A program made the translations under genes and the position numbers. From NCBI RefSeq assembly GCF_000373245.1, contig NZ_KB890738.1:718824-782823 (forward strand): a stretch of 64,000 nt of DNA, read 5' to 3'. Positions 29,226 to 38,100 of this stretch are shown here, in pieces (positions within the stretch are counted from its first letter, which is position 1; each line of letters opens with the position of its first letter). Source of the stretch: Echinicola pacifica DSM 19836 (lineage in GTDB: Bacteria > Bacteroidota > Bacteroidia > Cytophagales > Cyclobacteriaceae). Under the pieces are notes generated by a model. That model was not told the origin of the DNA and did no database searches. It saw only the letters and a program-made list of their open reading frames with translations.

Positions 29226-29876
29226 CATCACCACCAAGGAAAAAGGTCTCTTGATGGGCTCTCCGGTATTGCTGGGAAAGAGATCCTCTTGATTACTTAT
29301 GCTATGTTTTATAAATCCCACCTGCTCCAATAGTGAGATGACATCTTCCATTTCATAGGTTTGGAATCCATACTGGACAAAGGGCAGTTGTTTCATAAAT
29401 TTCTGTTCTGCAAAGGCCAGGGAGAGCATACCTTCGTTGGCGAGGCTGGCGAAGAGTTGTCTAGAAAAGTCCTCCGCATCTTCCCAAAAGTAAATGGTAT
29501 TCACCGAGAATATTTTGGAGAGGCTGTTTTGGGCGATGGGCAGCTGTATTCCATCATAGGTAAAGAATTCTGCCTGACCCGTTTTCATGGCTTCCGCATT
29601 ATTTTTCTGAGCCTCAGTATGCATCAAATTTGATATTTCTAAGCCTGTATAGTGAATATCAGGTTGCTGCATAAATAATTCCTGAACATGCATGGCGCTA
29701 CCATGGCCGATTTCAAGGACCTTATCGCCAGGCTGCAGTTCCAAGCCTTTGATGGCAGCGCGTGTCATTTCAATATTGCTTTTGTGCATATTTTCTGCGA
29801 CCTTAAGTCCCATCTCTCCATCGGGTTTTCGAAGTTGGTGAGCGATTTCCTGCCAATCTGGATTTTCTGTATTCAT
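29208..29876 (-). CDS. Class I SAM-dependent methyltransferase
   Basis: A 222-residue cytoplasmic methyltransferase. Motif I is VLEIGHGSAMHVQEL, motif II region YTGLEIS, and the motif IV region is FSVNTIYFWED. VLEIGHG is a slight variant of the usual GxGxG. The topology is of the UbiE/Methyltransf_11 kind, acting on a small molecule. Substrate unknown. The last codons lie in a terminator hairpin. Stand-alone gene; upstream 29877-30188 shows no identifiable site. Confidence 0.85.
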   Translation of the reverse strand: MNTENPDWQEIAHQLRKPDGEMGLKVAENMHKSNIEMTRAAIKGLELQPGDKVLEIGHGSAMHVQELFMQQPDIHYTGLEISNLMHTEAQKNNAEAMKTGQAEFFTYDGIQLPIAQNSLSKIFSVNTIYFWEDAEDFSRQLFASLANEGMLSLAFAEQKFMKQLPFVQYGFQTYEMEDVISLLEQVGFIKHSISNQEDLFPSNTGEPIKRPFSLVVMKKGLD

Positions 29877-30188
29877 ATGATAGTGCTTTATGGAGGAATA
29901 ATATAGATCTTTTGAAGCAAAAAGAAGGCTATATAGAGCCTATAAATGGCATGAAAATTTGCGAACAGTGAATTTTTGGAGTAGCTGAGAGGAGATTAGG
30001 CCTTGAATGCGGGGATGGAGCAAAGGTTGGTTTTGAAGAAGCTGCTGCAAGCATTATTTCGTGTTATTACTAAATAGTTGCACAATCAAGCCATAGATAA
30101 TGTATTTTTTTTTGTATCTTACACCTATTAACATAAAAGTTAAAATATTATTTACCTTGAAATAAACATTAAGTAAACTCATTAGTCC

Positions 30189-31520
30189 ATGAAAAAGAGA
30201 ACATTTCTCAAGAATTCTGCGGCATTGGCGGCAGTATCTCTCTTACCTGGTTCGGTATGGTCCCTAGCCAACGGAAAGCGATTAAAAACAGCCCATATTG
30301 GAGTAGCCAATATGGGTATGGCGGATTTAGAGGCCATTTCTTCCCACGAATTAGTGGATGTGGTAGCTCTATGTGATGTGGACAGCAATGCCCTTACCGC
30401 AGCAAAAGCCAAGCATCCTAAAGCCAAGCTATATGCTGATTACAGAGAAATGATCAAGGAAATGGGTGATGAAATCGATGCGGTGATCGTCTCCACTCCG
30501 GATCATTCCCATGCTCCGGCCTCCATGCTGGCCATGGAACAAGGGAAAGCAGTGTATTGCCAAAAGCCACTGACTCACCACGTTTCGGAAGCAAGGGCAA
30601 TGAAGAAGTTTGCTGAAGAAAACAATATTGTAACCCAAATGGGCATACAGGTTCATAGCTTTTACGATTACCAATTGGCCACTCACCTGATCCGTGAAGG
30701 CATCATCGGTAAGGTAAAATGCGTAAGAGCATGGTCTCCTAAAAACTGGGGTTTTGATGGGCCTGAGCCTACAGGATCGGATCCGGTACCAAGTAATCTT
30801 GACTGGAACTTATGGTTAGGAACTTCCTCTGAGCGCGAATATAAAGAAGGATATTACCACCCTGGAAATTGGAGAAAGCTATTGGATTATGGCTGTGGTA
30901 CTCTTGGTGATATGGGTGTGCATATCTTTGATACTCCATATAATGCCTTGGAGCTGGATGTTCCGATGACTATCAAGAACAATTGCAGAAAACCTACTGG
31001 ATTTGGTTTCCCAGAGAATAATGAGGTAACCTATATGTTCCCAGGAACCCCATATACCACTGATACTATGAAGTGGGTATGGTATGATGGACCTGGGGCA
31101 CCAGCAAAGCATAAAGACCTGAAGCTTCCGAATGGAGATGAGCTTCCCGGACAAGGCGCCATGTTTATCGGTGAGGATGGCAGAAGACTTTTATTGCCTC
31201 ACTTTATGCAATTGCCAAAGCTGATCGTGGATGGTGAATACCAGGACCTGGACCTAAGCGGTACGGAGCATCTTGGCAAGCCAGTAAGAGATTATGATAG
31301 CGAAGGTAAGAAGCATTATCACCAGTTTGTGGATGCCTGCCTGGGCAAAGACGAATGTAGTGCACCATTTTCTTATGCTTCGAGATTGACAGAAACCATT
31401 CTTCTAGGAACTTTGGCGGGAAGATTCCCAAATAAAACCCTTCATTGGGATGCCAAAACCGCTCGTTTTGCCGAGGAAGAGGTCAATGCACTGCTAGACG
31501 CTCCTTACAGAAAATTCTAA
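30189..31520 (+). CDS. Gfo/Idh/MocA-family oxidoreductase with an export signal
   Basis: A 443-residue NAD(P)-dependent sugar or inositol dehydrogenase-like protein. The N-terminus MKKRTFLKNSAALAAVSLLPG looks like a Tat signal but has Lys-Arg, not Arg-Arg. The Rossmann part follows (HIGVANMGM, VALCDVDSNAL, STPDHSHAPAS), then the family motif as CQKPLTHH (usually EKP). The C-terminal alpha/beta domain holds GCGTLGDMGVHIFD. Bacteroidota encode many exported members acting on glycans in the periplasm, some with tightly held cofactor and glycosidase-like chemistry. Substrate unknown. Single gene with its own long-loop terminator. Confidence 0.88.
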   Translation: MKKRTFLKNSAALAAVSLLPGSVWSLANGKRLKTAHIGVANMGMADLEAISSHELVDVVALCDVDSNALTAAKAKHPKAKLYADYREMIKEMGDEIDAVIVSTPDHSHAPASMLAMEQGKAVYCQKPLTHHVSEARAMKKFAEENNIVTQMGIQVHSFYDYQLATHLIREGIIGKVKCVRAWSPKNWGFDGPEPTGSDPVPSNLDWNLWLGTSSEREYKEGYYHPGNWRKLLDYGCGTLGDMGVHIFDTPYNALELDVPMTIKNNCRKPTGFGFPENNEVTYMFPGTPYTTDTMKWVWYDGPGAPAKHKDLKLPNGDELPGQGAMFIGEDGRRLLLPHFMQLPKLIVDGEYQDLDLSGTEHLGKPVRDYDSEGKKHYHQFVDACLGKDECSAPFSYASRLTETILLGTLAGRFPNKTLHWDAKTARFAEEEVNALLDAPYRKF

Positions 31521-31535
31521 TTGTACCTAAATAGC

Positions 31536-31669
31536 AAAAGGCTGTATTCATTCTGATGTGGCCGCCAGCGAGAGGCCTGGACATGGGTTTTATAGGAATT
31601 CCAATTCTATAGAAATCACTTCCCTTTCTCAATAATAATGGCGGAAACAAGGTGGATACAGCCTTTTTT
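31536..31669 (+). terminator. Long-loop intrinsic terminator after the Gfo/Idh/MocA gene
   Basis: AAAAGGCTGTATTCA (31536-31550) pairs with TGGATACAGCCTTTT (31653-31667) over 15 positions with one G-T pair, and the T run extends to 31669. The loop is 102 nt and holds nested stems: CCGCCA (31563-31568) with TGGCGG (31639-31644), and a bulged TATAGGAATT/AATTCTATA stem. It starts 15 bases after the stop codon. Confidence 0.72.
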
Positions 31670-31774
31670 CATTAATAAGCCTTCTATCTTTTTGTTGCTG
31701 GTTTAGGCAATAACACCAGTCTGTTAATTAAGCAGTTAGGAACACTGGGAAAGGCGACTTTTTTTATGGCTTGG

Positions 31775-31873
31775 GCTAAAAAAAAATCTCCAGCCGCCTT
31801 ATGCTGCTTTCCCGGAGCCGATCAGGAAAGTATCCTTTTCGTTAGGGTGGCAGTGATAAAGCAACTGGAGATT
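31775..31873 (-). terminator. Long imperfect terminator after the YqhD-type gene
   Basis: On the minus strand AATCTCCAG (31873-31865) pairs with CTGGAGATT (31793-31785), followed by a run of about nine T. The stem continues inward imperfectly through wobble pairs to about 31807 and 31850, leaving a loop of roughly 40 bases. It begins 17 bases after the yqhD stop, facing the Gfo terminator across about 100 bases. Confidence 0.6.
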
Positions 31874-31889
31874 GATGCAAGTGGCCGTA

Positions 31890-33050
31890 TTAGTAGGCCA
31901 TTTCCACGATTTTTTCTACATCGGCAGGTTTTAGATCCTGTCTTTCTCCTAATCCCAACCAGCCTCGATCAGTAAATCGCTTGGCGATCTCCGCAGCAGT
32001 ATTGGAATAATCCTCAGTATATTCTGATAATTTGGTGGCTATGCCAAGGGAGTGGAAAAAGGCCTCCGTTTTTTCTATGGCTTGCTGAGCTTTCTCCTCC
32101 AGAGAGCCATCCTGGATTCCCCAGATGCGCTCACCATATTGCGCCAGCTTCTCTTTTTTGTTCTCGAAGTTATAGCGATAATGGCTGCCAGCGACGATCG
32201 CCAAGGTGCGGGCATGGTCAATACCATACATGGCCGTCAGTTCATGGCCCATCGCGTGCACTGCCCAATCGGAAGGCACACCTTTTTGGATCAGACCATT
32301 AAGCGCCATCGTACAGCTCCACATAAAATTGCTTGCTGCTTCATAGTCCGTAGGGTCTTTCATCACCTTGGGGGCTACTTCCACCAGGGTCTGCATAATG
32401 GACTCAGCAAATCGGTCTTGTAAGATGGCTCCAACAGGGTAGGTAAGGTACTGCTCCAGCACGTGAGTGAAGGCATCCGTGATGCCATTTGCAAGTTGGC
32501 GCTCTGGCAGGGTGGTGATCACGGTGGGGTCGAGGATGGAGAACTGTGGAAATAATCCAGGTCCGCCCATACCCAGCTTTTCGCCAGTGGCCTTATTAGA
32601 AATTACCGCACCTGAGTTGGACTCAGAGCCTGTGGCCGGGATAGTCAATACCGTCCCAAAAGGCAGGCCTTTATCGGTGCGCTTTCTTTTGGCCAGGATA
32701 TCCCAGGGATGGTCTCCGTCGAAATAAGCGGCGGAGGCTAAAAACTTAGTGGCATCGATGACAGAGCCACCGCCCACGGCCAGCATATAAGTGATATTTT
32801 GTTCCTTGATGATCTTTACAGCATCCAGCAGCCCTTCATAGACAGGGTTGGCGGGAATTCCCCCATATTCTACCAACTCAAAATCCTTAAGGGCGAGCTT
32901 TACCTTATCGTAAATCCCCGTTTTCTTGATGCTTCCTCCGCCGAAAGTCATGAGGATCTTAGCACCGGCAGGGATCTCCGTGGCGAGCTTATCTAATTGG
33001 TCTTTACCAAAAATTATCTTTGTGGGATTCTTAAATTCAAAGTTTTGCAT
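31890..33050 (-). CDS. yqhD: YqhD-type iron-dependent alcohol dehydrogenase / aldehyde reductase
   Basis: A 386-residue group III alcohol dehydrogenase very like Escherichia coli YqhD along its whole length. Shared blocks include NPTKIIFGK, TFGGGSIKKTGIYD, LAVGGGSVIDATKF, the NADPH-binding ATGSES and the metal-ligand stretches ITDAFTHVLEQ and GHELTAMYGIDHARTL. YqhD reduces toxic short aldehydes (from lipid peroxidation or methylglyoxal) with NADPH and has broad specificity. Cytoplasmic. The GGGS motif marks NADPH preference in the family. Transcribed alone; it lies 86 bases after the end of the TPM/LemA operon on the same strand. Confidence 0.92.
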   Translation of the reverse strand: MQNFEFKNPTKIIFGKDQLDKLATEIPAGAKILMTFGGGSIKKTGIYDKVKLALKDFELVEYGGIPANPVYEGLLDAVKIIKEQNITYMLAVGGGSVIDATKFLASAAYFDGDHPWDILAKRKRTDKGLPFGTVLTIPATGSESNSGAVISNKATGEKLGMGGPGLFPQFSILDPTVITTLPERQLANGITDAFTHVLEQYLTYPVGAILQDRFAESIMQTLVEVAPKVMKDPTDYEAASNFMWSCTMALNGLIQKGVPSDWAVHAMGHELTAMYGIDHARTLAIVAGSHYRYNFENKKEKLAQYGERIWGIQDGSLEEKAQQAIEKTEAFFHSLGIATKLSEYTEDYSNTAAEIAKRFTDRGWLGLGERQDLKPADVEKIVEMAY

Positions 33051-33136
33051 AGTGTAGGGTATATTCTGATTAGGGTTTGCAATTACTAAACCCAGAACGA
33101 TTCCTACAAGATTACAGTTCCAGTGGAAGGTGATAA

Positions 33137-33949
33137 TTACCAGCTGCCGCCAGCACCACCGCCACCGAATCCGCCGCCACCAAAGCCGCCGAATCCACCG
33201 CCGCCGCCGCCGCCAAAACCGCCGCCGCCGCCGAATCCACCGCCGCGACTACCGCCACCACCGAGTAGGTTCATGAGCATGAGGGAAGTGAAGAAGTCTA
33301 CTCCGCCACCTCGGCCTCCCATATGGTTATTATTATCATTTCTGTTTCTCAGCAGTGGCAGCACAATAAACAGCACTACAAAGATCAAAATGAAGATAAT
33401 GGATCCTTTGCTATTGCCTTTTTTGGCTACCTGCTCTGCATCGTACTCACCGCTTGCCAGCTTAAAAATCATGGTAGTAGCCTGATCCAGGCCATCGTAA
33501 TAGGCTTCCTGCTTGAAAGAAGGCACAATAATATTGTCCACAATCCTCCTTGCCAGCGCATCCGGCAGTACACCCTCCATGCCATAGCCTGTAGCGATGA
33601 AAACCTTGCGGTCCTTCATGGCCGCCAGGATAAGGATGCCATTGTCCTTTCCTTGCTGACCGATTCCCCAGTTTTCTGCCAGCTGAAAGGCATAATCACT
33701 GATGTCGTACTGACCAACAGAATTCATCAATATCACCGCCACCTGAGTGGAGGTACTATCATTATAGGCCACCAATTTTGATTCTAAGGCGGCTTGTTCA
33801 TTACTTGAAAGCGTTTCGCTAAAATCATTTACCAAACGTGGAGGGTTTGGGCGTTCTGGAAAATCCCCTTGGGCCAATAGGCTGGAAATAGGGATAAATA
33901 CCAGTAAAAGGAAAAGTAATAGTGAATGTTTTGGGGTGAAAGAGGGCAT
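33137..33949 (-). CDS. TPM-domain protein with glycine-rich tail (YgcG-like)
   Basis: A 270-residue protein. I start it at the ATG at 33949, one base after the stop of the gene before it (TAA-T-ATG), which implies translational coupling. It has a signal peptide (LLLFLLLVFIPISSLLAQ). A TPM domain follows (about 35-160; RLVNDFSETLSSNEQ, DNGILILAAMKDRKVFIATG), then one transmembrane helix (IIFILIFVVLFIVLPLL) and a tail rich in GGG and GGF repeats. TPM domains were reported as phosphatases and as photosystem assembly factors; in bacteria they go with LemA, probably in envelope quality control. The function remains open. Confidence 0.88.
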   Translation of the reverse strand: MPSFTPKHSLLLFLLLVFIPISSLLAQGDFPERPNPPRLVNDFSETLSSNEQAALESKLVAYNDSTSTQVAVILMNSVGQYDISDYAFQLAENWGIGQQGKDNGILILAAMKDRKVFIATGYGMEGVLPDALARRIVDNIIVPSFKQEAYYDGLDQATTMIFKLASGEYDAEQVAKKGNSKGSIIFILIFVVLFIVLPLLRNRNDNNNHMGGRGGGVDFFTSLMLMNLLGGGGSRGGGFGGGGGFGGGGGGGFGGFGGGGFGGGGAGGSW

Positions 33950-33950
33950 A

Positions 33951-34385
33951 TTATCCAAAGGAAATTTCATCGGAGAGTTCATTTTCGTCTGTATCAGAAT
34001 CATAAGGGAAATGGGATTTTAAGGCTTCGCCTGACTTCTGTATCCCTGTAACCAATCCAGCTACGAACTGGCCTTGCTTGAAGTGAAGCAGCATTTCTTC
34101 TTTTATAGAATTCCAAAAATCTTCGGGAACAGCGGCGTTGATGCCTGCATCCCCCAGGACAGCGAATTTCTTATCTTCTACTGCCAAATAAAAAAGAACC
34201 CCATTGCGGAGTTGGGTTTTATGCATTTTTAGCTTGGCAAATACATCAGCGGCTCTATCCAGCACATCACCCTTGCAGTGGCTCTCCATATGGACTTGAA
34301 TTTCCCCGGAAGTTTGCAATTCTGCCGCTTTGATAGCAGCCACGATTTGTTCTTTTTCTGCTTTGGTAAATAGCTTTTCTGCCAT
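33951..34385 (-). CDS. TPM-domain protein, cytosolic form
   Basis: A 144-residue protein that is mostly one TPM domain: FTKAEKEQIVAAIKAAEL at the N-terminus, SGEIQVHMESHC and NGVLFYLAVEDKKFAVLGD in the core. There is no signal peptide or membrane helix, which is unlike the second TPM protein next to it. Its acidic tail (DSDTDENELSDE) is distinctive. It lies between lemA and the membrane-bound TPM gene and is coupled to the latter by a TAA-T-ATG junction. A hairpin terminator precedes it, so it may be made at lower level than LemA. Confidence 0.85.
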   Translation of the reverse strand: MAEKLFTKAEKEQIVAAIKAAELQTSGEIQVHMESHCKGDVLDRAADVFAKLKMHKTQLRNGVLFYLAVEDKKFAVLGDAGINAAVPEDFWNSIKEEMLLHFKQGQFVAGLVTGIQKSGEALKSHFPYDSDTDENELSDEISFG

Positions 34386-34413
34386 GTATGCCTTTCGTTT
34401 TAGTAATAAAGTG

Positions 34414-34435
34414 AAAAACCCCGGACATGCCGGGG
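34414..34435 (-). terminator. Intrinsic terminator between lemA and the TPM genes
   Basis: On the minus strand CCCCGG (34435-34430) and CCGGGG (34424-34419) form a GC-rich stem with a five-base loop, followed by TTTTT (34418-34414). It lies 26 bases after the lemA stop and 29 bases before the TPM start, so it would make lemA more abundant than the two genes after it. Confidence 0.75.
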
Positions 34436-34460
34436 TGAGATTTGGGTATTGTAATTGGAG

Positions 34461-35051
34461 TTAAAACTCTACTTTAGGGGCATTTTCGGCTCCTTCAGAG
34501 GATTTAAAGTAATCTCTCTGCTCAAAGCCATACCATCCTGCAAAAATATTATTAGGGAATGTTCTCAAATCTGAATTATAGGCTTGTACAGATTGATTGA
34601 AATTCCTTCTGGCTACTGCGATTCTATTTTCTGTTCCTTCTAGCTGAGCTTGCAGGTCCAGGAAATTTTGGTTGGCCTTGAGGTCCGGATACCTTTCTAC
34701 GGCTACCATAAGACGGCTTAAGCTACCTCCCAATTGATCTTGAGCGGCTTGGAATTGTTCGATTTTCTCTGGAGTCAATTCATCCGCTGAGATATTGATA
34801 GAAGTCGCTTTGGCTCTTGCATTGATCACCCCTTCGAGGGTTTCCTTTTCAAAATCCGCATAGCCTTTTACCACATTCACCAGGTTAGGAATAAGATCTG
34901 ATCTACGCTGATATTGGGTTTCTACTTGCGCCCAGGTGCCATTGATATTCTCTTCCGACAGTACAAATTGATTGTAAGTACCTACCGATTTGGTATAGAC
35001 AAAAATACCTACGACTACCAAAATGATAATTGGAATAATTGCTTTTTTCAT
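34461..35051 (-). CDS. lemA: LemA family protein
   Basis: A 196-residue membrane-anchored protein. One N-terminal helix (AIIPIIILVVVGIFVYTK) is followed by the LemA coiled-coil fold: NQFVLSEENINGTWAQVETQYQRRSDLIPNLV, SRLMVAVERYPDLKANQNF and NRIAVARRNFNQSVQAYN are typical blocks. The family name comes from a Listeria antigen and the molecular role is not settled; in many bacteria it is linked to TPM proteins, as here. Likely an envelope adaptor. First gene of the three-gene unit. Confidence 0.95.
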   Translation of the reverse strand: MKKAIIPIIILVVVGIFVYTKSVGTYNQFVLSEENINGTWAQVETQYQRRSDLIPNLVNVVKGYADFEKETLEGVINARAKATSINISADELTPEKIEQFQAAQDQLGGSLSRLMVAVERYPDLKANQNFLDLQAQLEGTENRIAVARRNFNQSVQAYNSDLRTFPNNIFAGWYGFEQRDYFKSSEGAENAPKVEF

Positions 35052-35121
35052 AGTTTATAAAGATGTGATATTCGAATTTAGGTATTCTCACGCAAAACTA
35101 ACCTAAGAGTTTTAAAAAATC

Positions 35122-38100
35122 CTAATTTGTCTGGCCTACTGCTTGTGTGGATCCTTTGGAAAGCGGAAGGTTTTTCAGGATAATCCTAAAGGTGGTTCCT
35201 ATATCCACCGATGATTCCACCAGGATATCTCCATCCAAAGATCGAATTTGCTCCCGAATTAAATACAATCCCAGCCCTTTGCCCTCCACATGCGTATGAA
35301 ATCGCTGGTACAAGCCAAATATCCTATCGCCATATTTCTCCAAGTCTATGCCTATACCATTATCATTGAAGGTGATAAGGATGTTTTTCCCCACCTGCTC
35401 TGTGCTGATATTCAGAATAGGCTGCCGATCAGGGTGGGAGTATTTGATGGAGTTGGTCACAAAATTCAAGAGGAAATTCTCCAAATGACTATATACATAG
35501 TTGATATGCTCCACCTGAAAATCCCTGTTGATAATGGCCTTGGCATCCTGGAGCTGGCGGAAAAGGCTCTTTTCAATATTATGAACCACATTATGGAAGG
35601 ATATATTCTCCACCTTGAGTAGCTTTTGCTTTTTGATGGAGACCACTTCGATGAGGTCCATCAGTGTGGCATTGAGGATCTGAGTCGAGGTTTTTAGACT
35701 GTCGATAAGCTCCAGATTGGTGGGGTCAGCTAGATTATCCTCATTGATCAGGTCCAATAAGGAAGTTATATTCACAATGGGGGCACGCAGATTATGAGAC
35801 ACGATATAAGCGAAGCGCTGCAATTCCTCATTATGACTGGACAGATCCCGGATTAGCCTTTCTCTTTCTATTTGTGCTTTTTTGGTGACAGTGATATTTT
35901 GGGTTACCAATAAGGCGCGGGTTACTTTCCCGTCTTCATCCCTCAGTGGCACACCGATTTTCATATAATTCTGGTCATTGAAGGTTATTTCGTAAGTCAC
36001 CGTTTGTCCCTGGAAGATCTCCTCTAGCTTTAGTTTTGCCCGGCGAGCGGTAAACTCATCGTATTTAGAAAGATGTTTGGTACCAATAAGTGCTTTTGGG
36101 TCCAGGCCCAAGTGAAAATACTCACTCCCTTCAGTATAGATATACCGCAGCTCCCGATCCAATACATCCACTGTGCCTTTAGGAAAATTCTCCGCAATGC
36201 TTCTATAGAGCTGCTGGGAAGAAACCAATTCCTGCTCATAGCGCATACGCTGCAGCTCAGCACCCACCCGATCCGCAAGTATGGAGACGATATTAATAAT
36301 CCCACTTTCGTTTAGCATGGGCTTGGTATCGGCGAGGACCAAAATTCCCACCTTCTTACCCGCCTTATTTTTGATAGCGGTGGAGCAGTAGGACTTGAGT
36401 TTTTCGTCCTGTAAGAATAGATCTTTTGGAAATAGGTCCGCCACATGATCTGCAATGATGGTAACCCCATCTGATTTCGAATTCAAGGAGCGGTCACAAG
36501 GGGTATTCTTCAGCGTATATATAAAGTTAGGAATCAGGCCTCCATTCTTCGATACCGCTATGGTCTTCACAGATTCCTCATCTTCGAGGTAATCCCCAAT
36601 GATGCAGAAAGAAATATTCAACTTAAAAGAAAGCAGCTTGACCAATTCATCGAAAAATTGCTGGTCATTATAATGAGCAGATATTTCCGCAGTGTCATTC
36701 AGAATGCGCTGCACATACTCTTTATAGGTAATGTCCTCAAAGGAAGCTTCAAAGACATTGTCCAGAGATAACTTTTTGACTGTTAGGTTTACGAAATAGT
36801 TCCTGCTATTTAGATAGGAGACAAAGGGCCCCTCATACCTCGCATAGCCATATTTCAGGCCCTCTAAGAGGCAAGGATAGACAGGATTATGCTTATAGAT
36901 ATCATGAATACTCTTCCCGATATAGTCTGTCTTATTTTCCGATTGCGTTTTCTGGAAGAGGGTTTGGTTGGCTTTTATGATCGTCCCCTCCTTATCAAAC
37001 TGGAAGATCACCTGCGGACTATTGTCGAAACTTACCCTTTGGTAAGCGGGAAACTCATTTACTTCCTGCTGCAGTTGACGGAAGTAAGTGATGTCGATCA
37101 TATACCCTGACCAACTCTTGCTATACCTGTCGGTGAGCCTACAGGTGCAGAAGAGGTATTTTATTTGATTTTGGCTGTTGATAATTCGGAAGGTTACCGT
37201 CACCTGAGGATTTTCATGAAGCTTCTTGTTCGCCGCAAGGATCAGGTGGTAATCATCAGGATGGATCCGCTGCATCAAGTCCTCCGATTTCATGGTAGTA
37301 TGATCGTCCACCTCAAATATCTTGCGAACTTCTCTGCTAATAAAGGTAAACTCCTGCTCTCCGTCTACATTAGTGGTAAAGCTAAACACCATTCCTGGAA
37401 GGTGGTTTTCGAAATCATTAGTGACAATTTGATCTCCCTCATAGTTGGGCTTTTCGTCACTCACCTTTCGGATGGTGCCAAAGAGATAAATCTTGCCCGA
37501 GGTGGAATCATGAAAACTCACCGTATCTTCCCTTACGAATAGCAAGGAACCGGATTTTTGTTTCAGATGGTAATAGCTTACCAAGGGCCGGGTAGAATTC
37601 AGGCTCTTCTGGAAATTACGCTGATAGACTACCTTATCCCCTTCATAGATTAGGTCATACCAATCCTGGGCAGGGATCTCTGTATGATTATGTAGGGGGA
37701 AACCCATAAGTTTAAATAGCGGCCCTGAGAGTTTTATGGTGTCTCTACCAGTATGGTATTCGTAGAATAAAGCTTCCCTTCCCAGTCCGCCGATGAGCTC
37801 GTGATTCCAGTTTAGGAAGGCGTCTAGGTTTTGCTCAAATAACCCATCCATCACCTTTAATTTGACGAATCCCGCCTGGGGAAGGCTCTCCTTCTGTAAT
37901 TGTAAATTGGTATTTGACTTAATTAAGATTTTTTGGTGCTTATCTTCCTGCAAAAAGGACTCGATAGACATCAGGTCGTTGGAGGGGTATAGCTGCTGGA
38001 AGAACTTGGCGAAATCAACGAGGGAATGGTGCTTTTTAGAAAATTTGTTGCCGATATAAGGATAGATAATCTCCTTATTTTGATCATAAAGCCATTGGGG

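Noticed and set aside
33123-33485. Proline-rich plus-strand frame of 120 codons
   Set aside because: It is the reverse shadow of the Gly-rich tail of the TPM protein.
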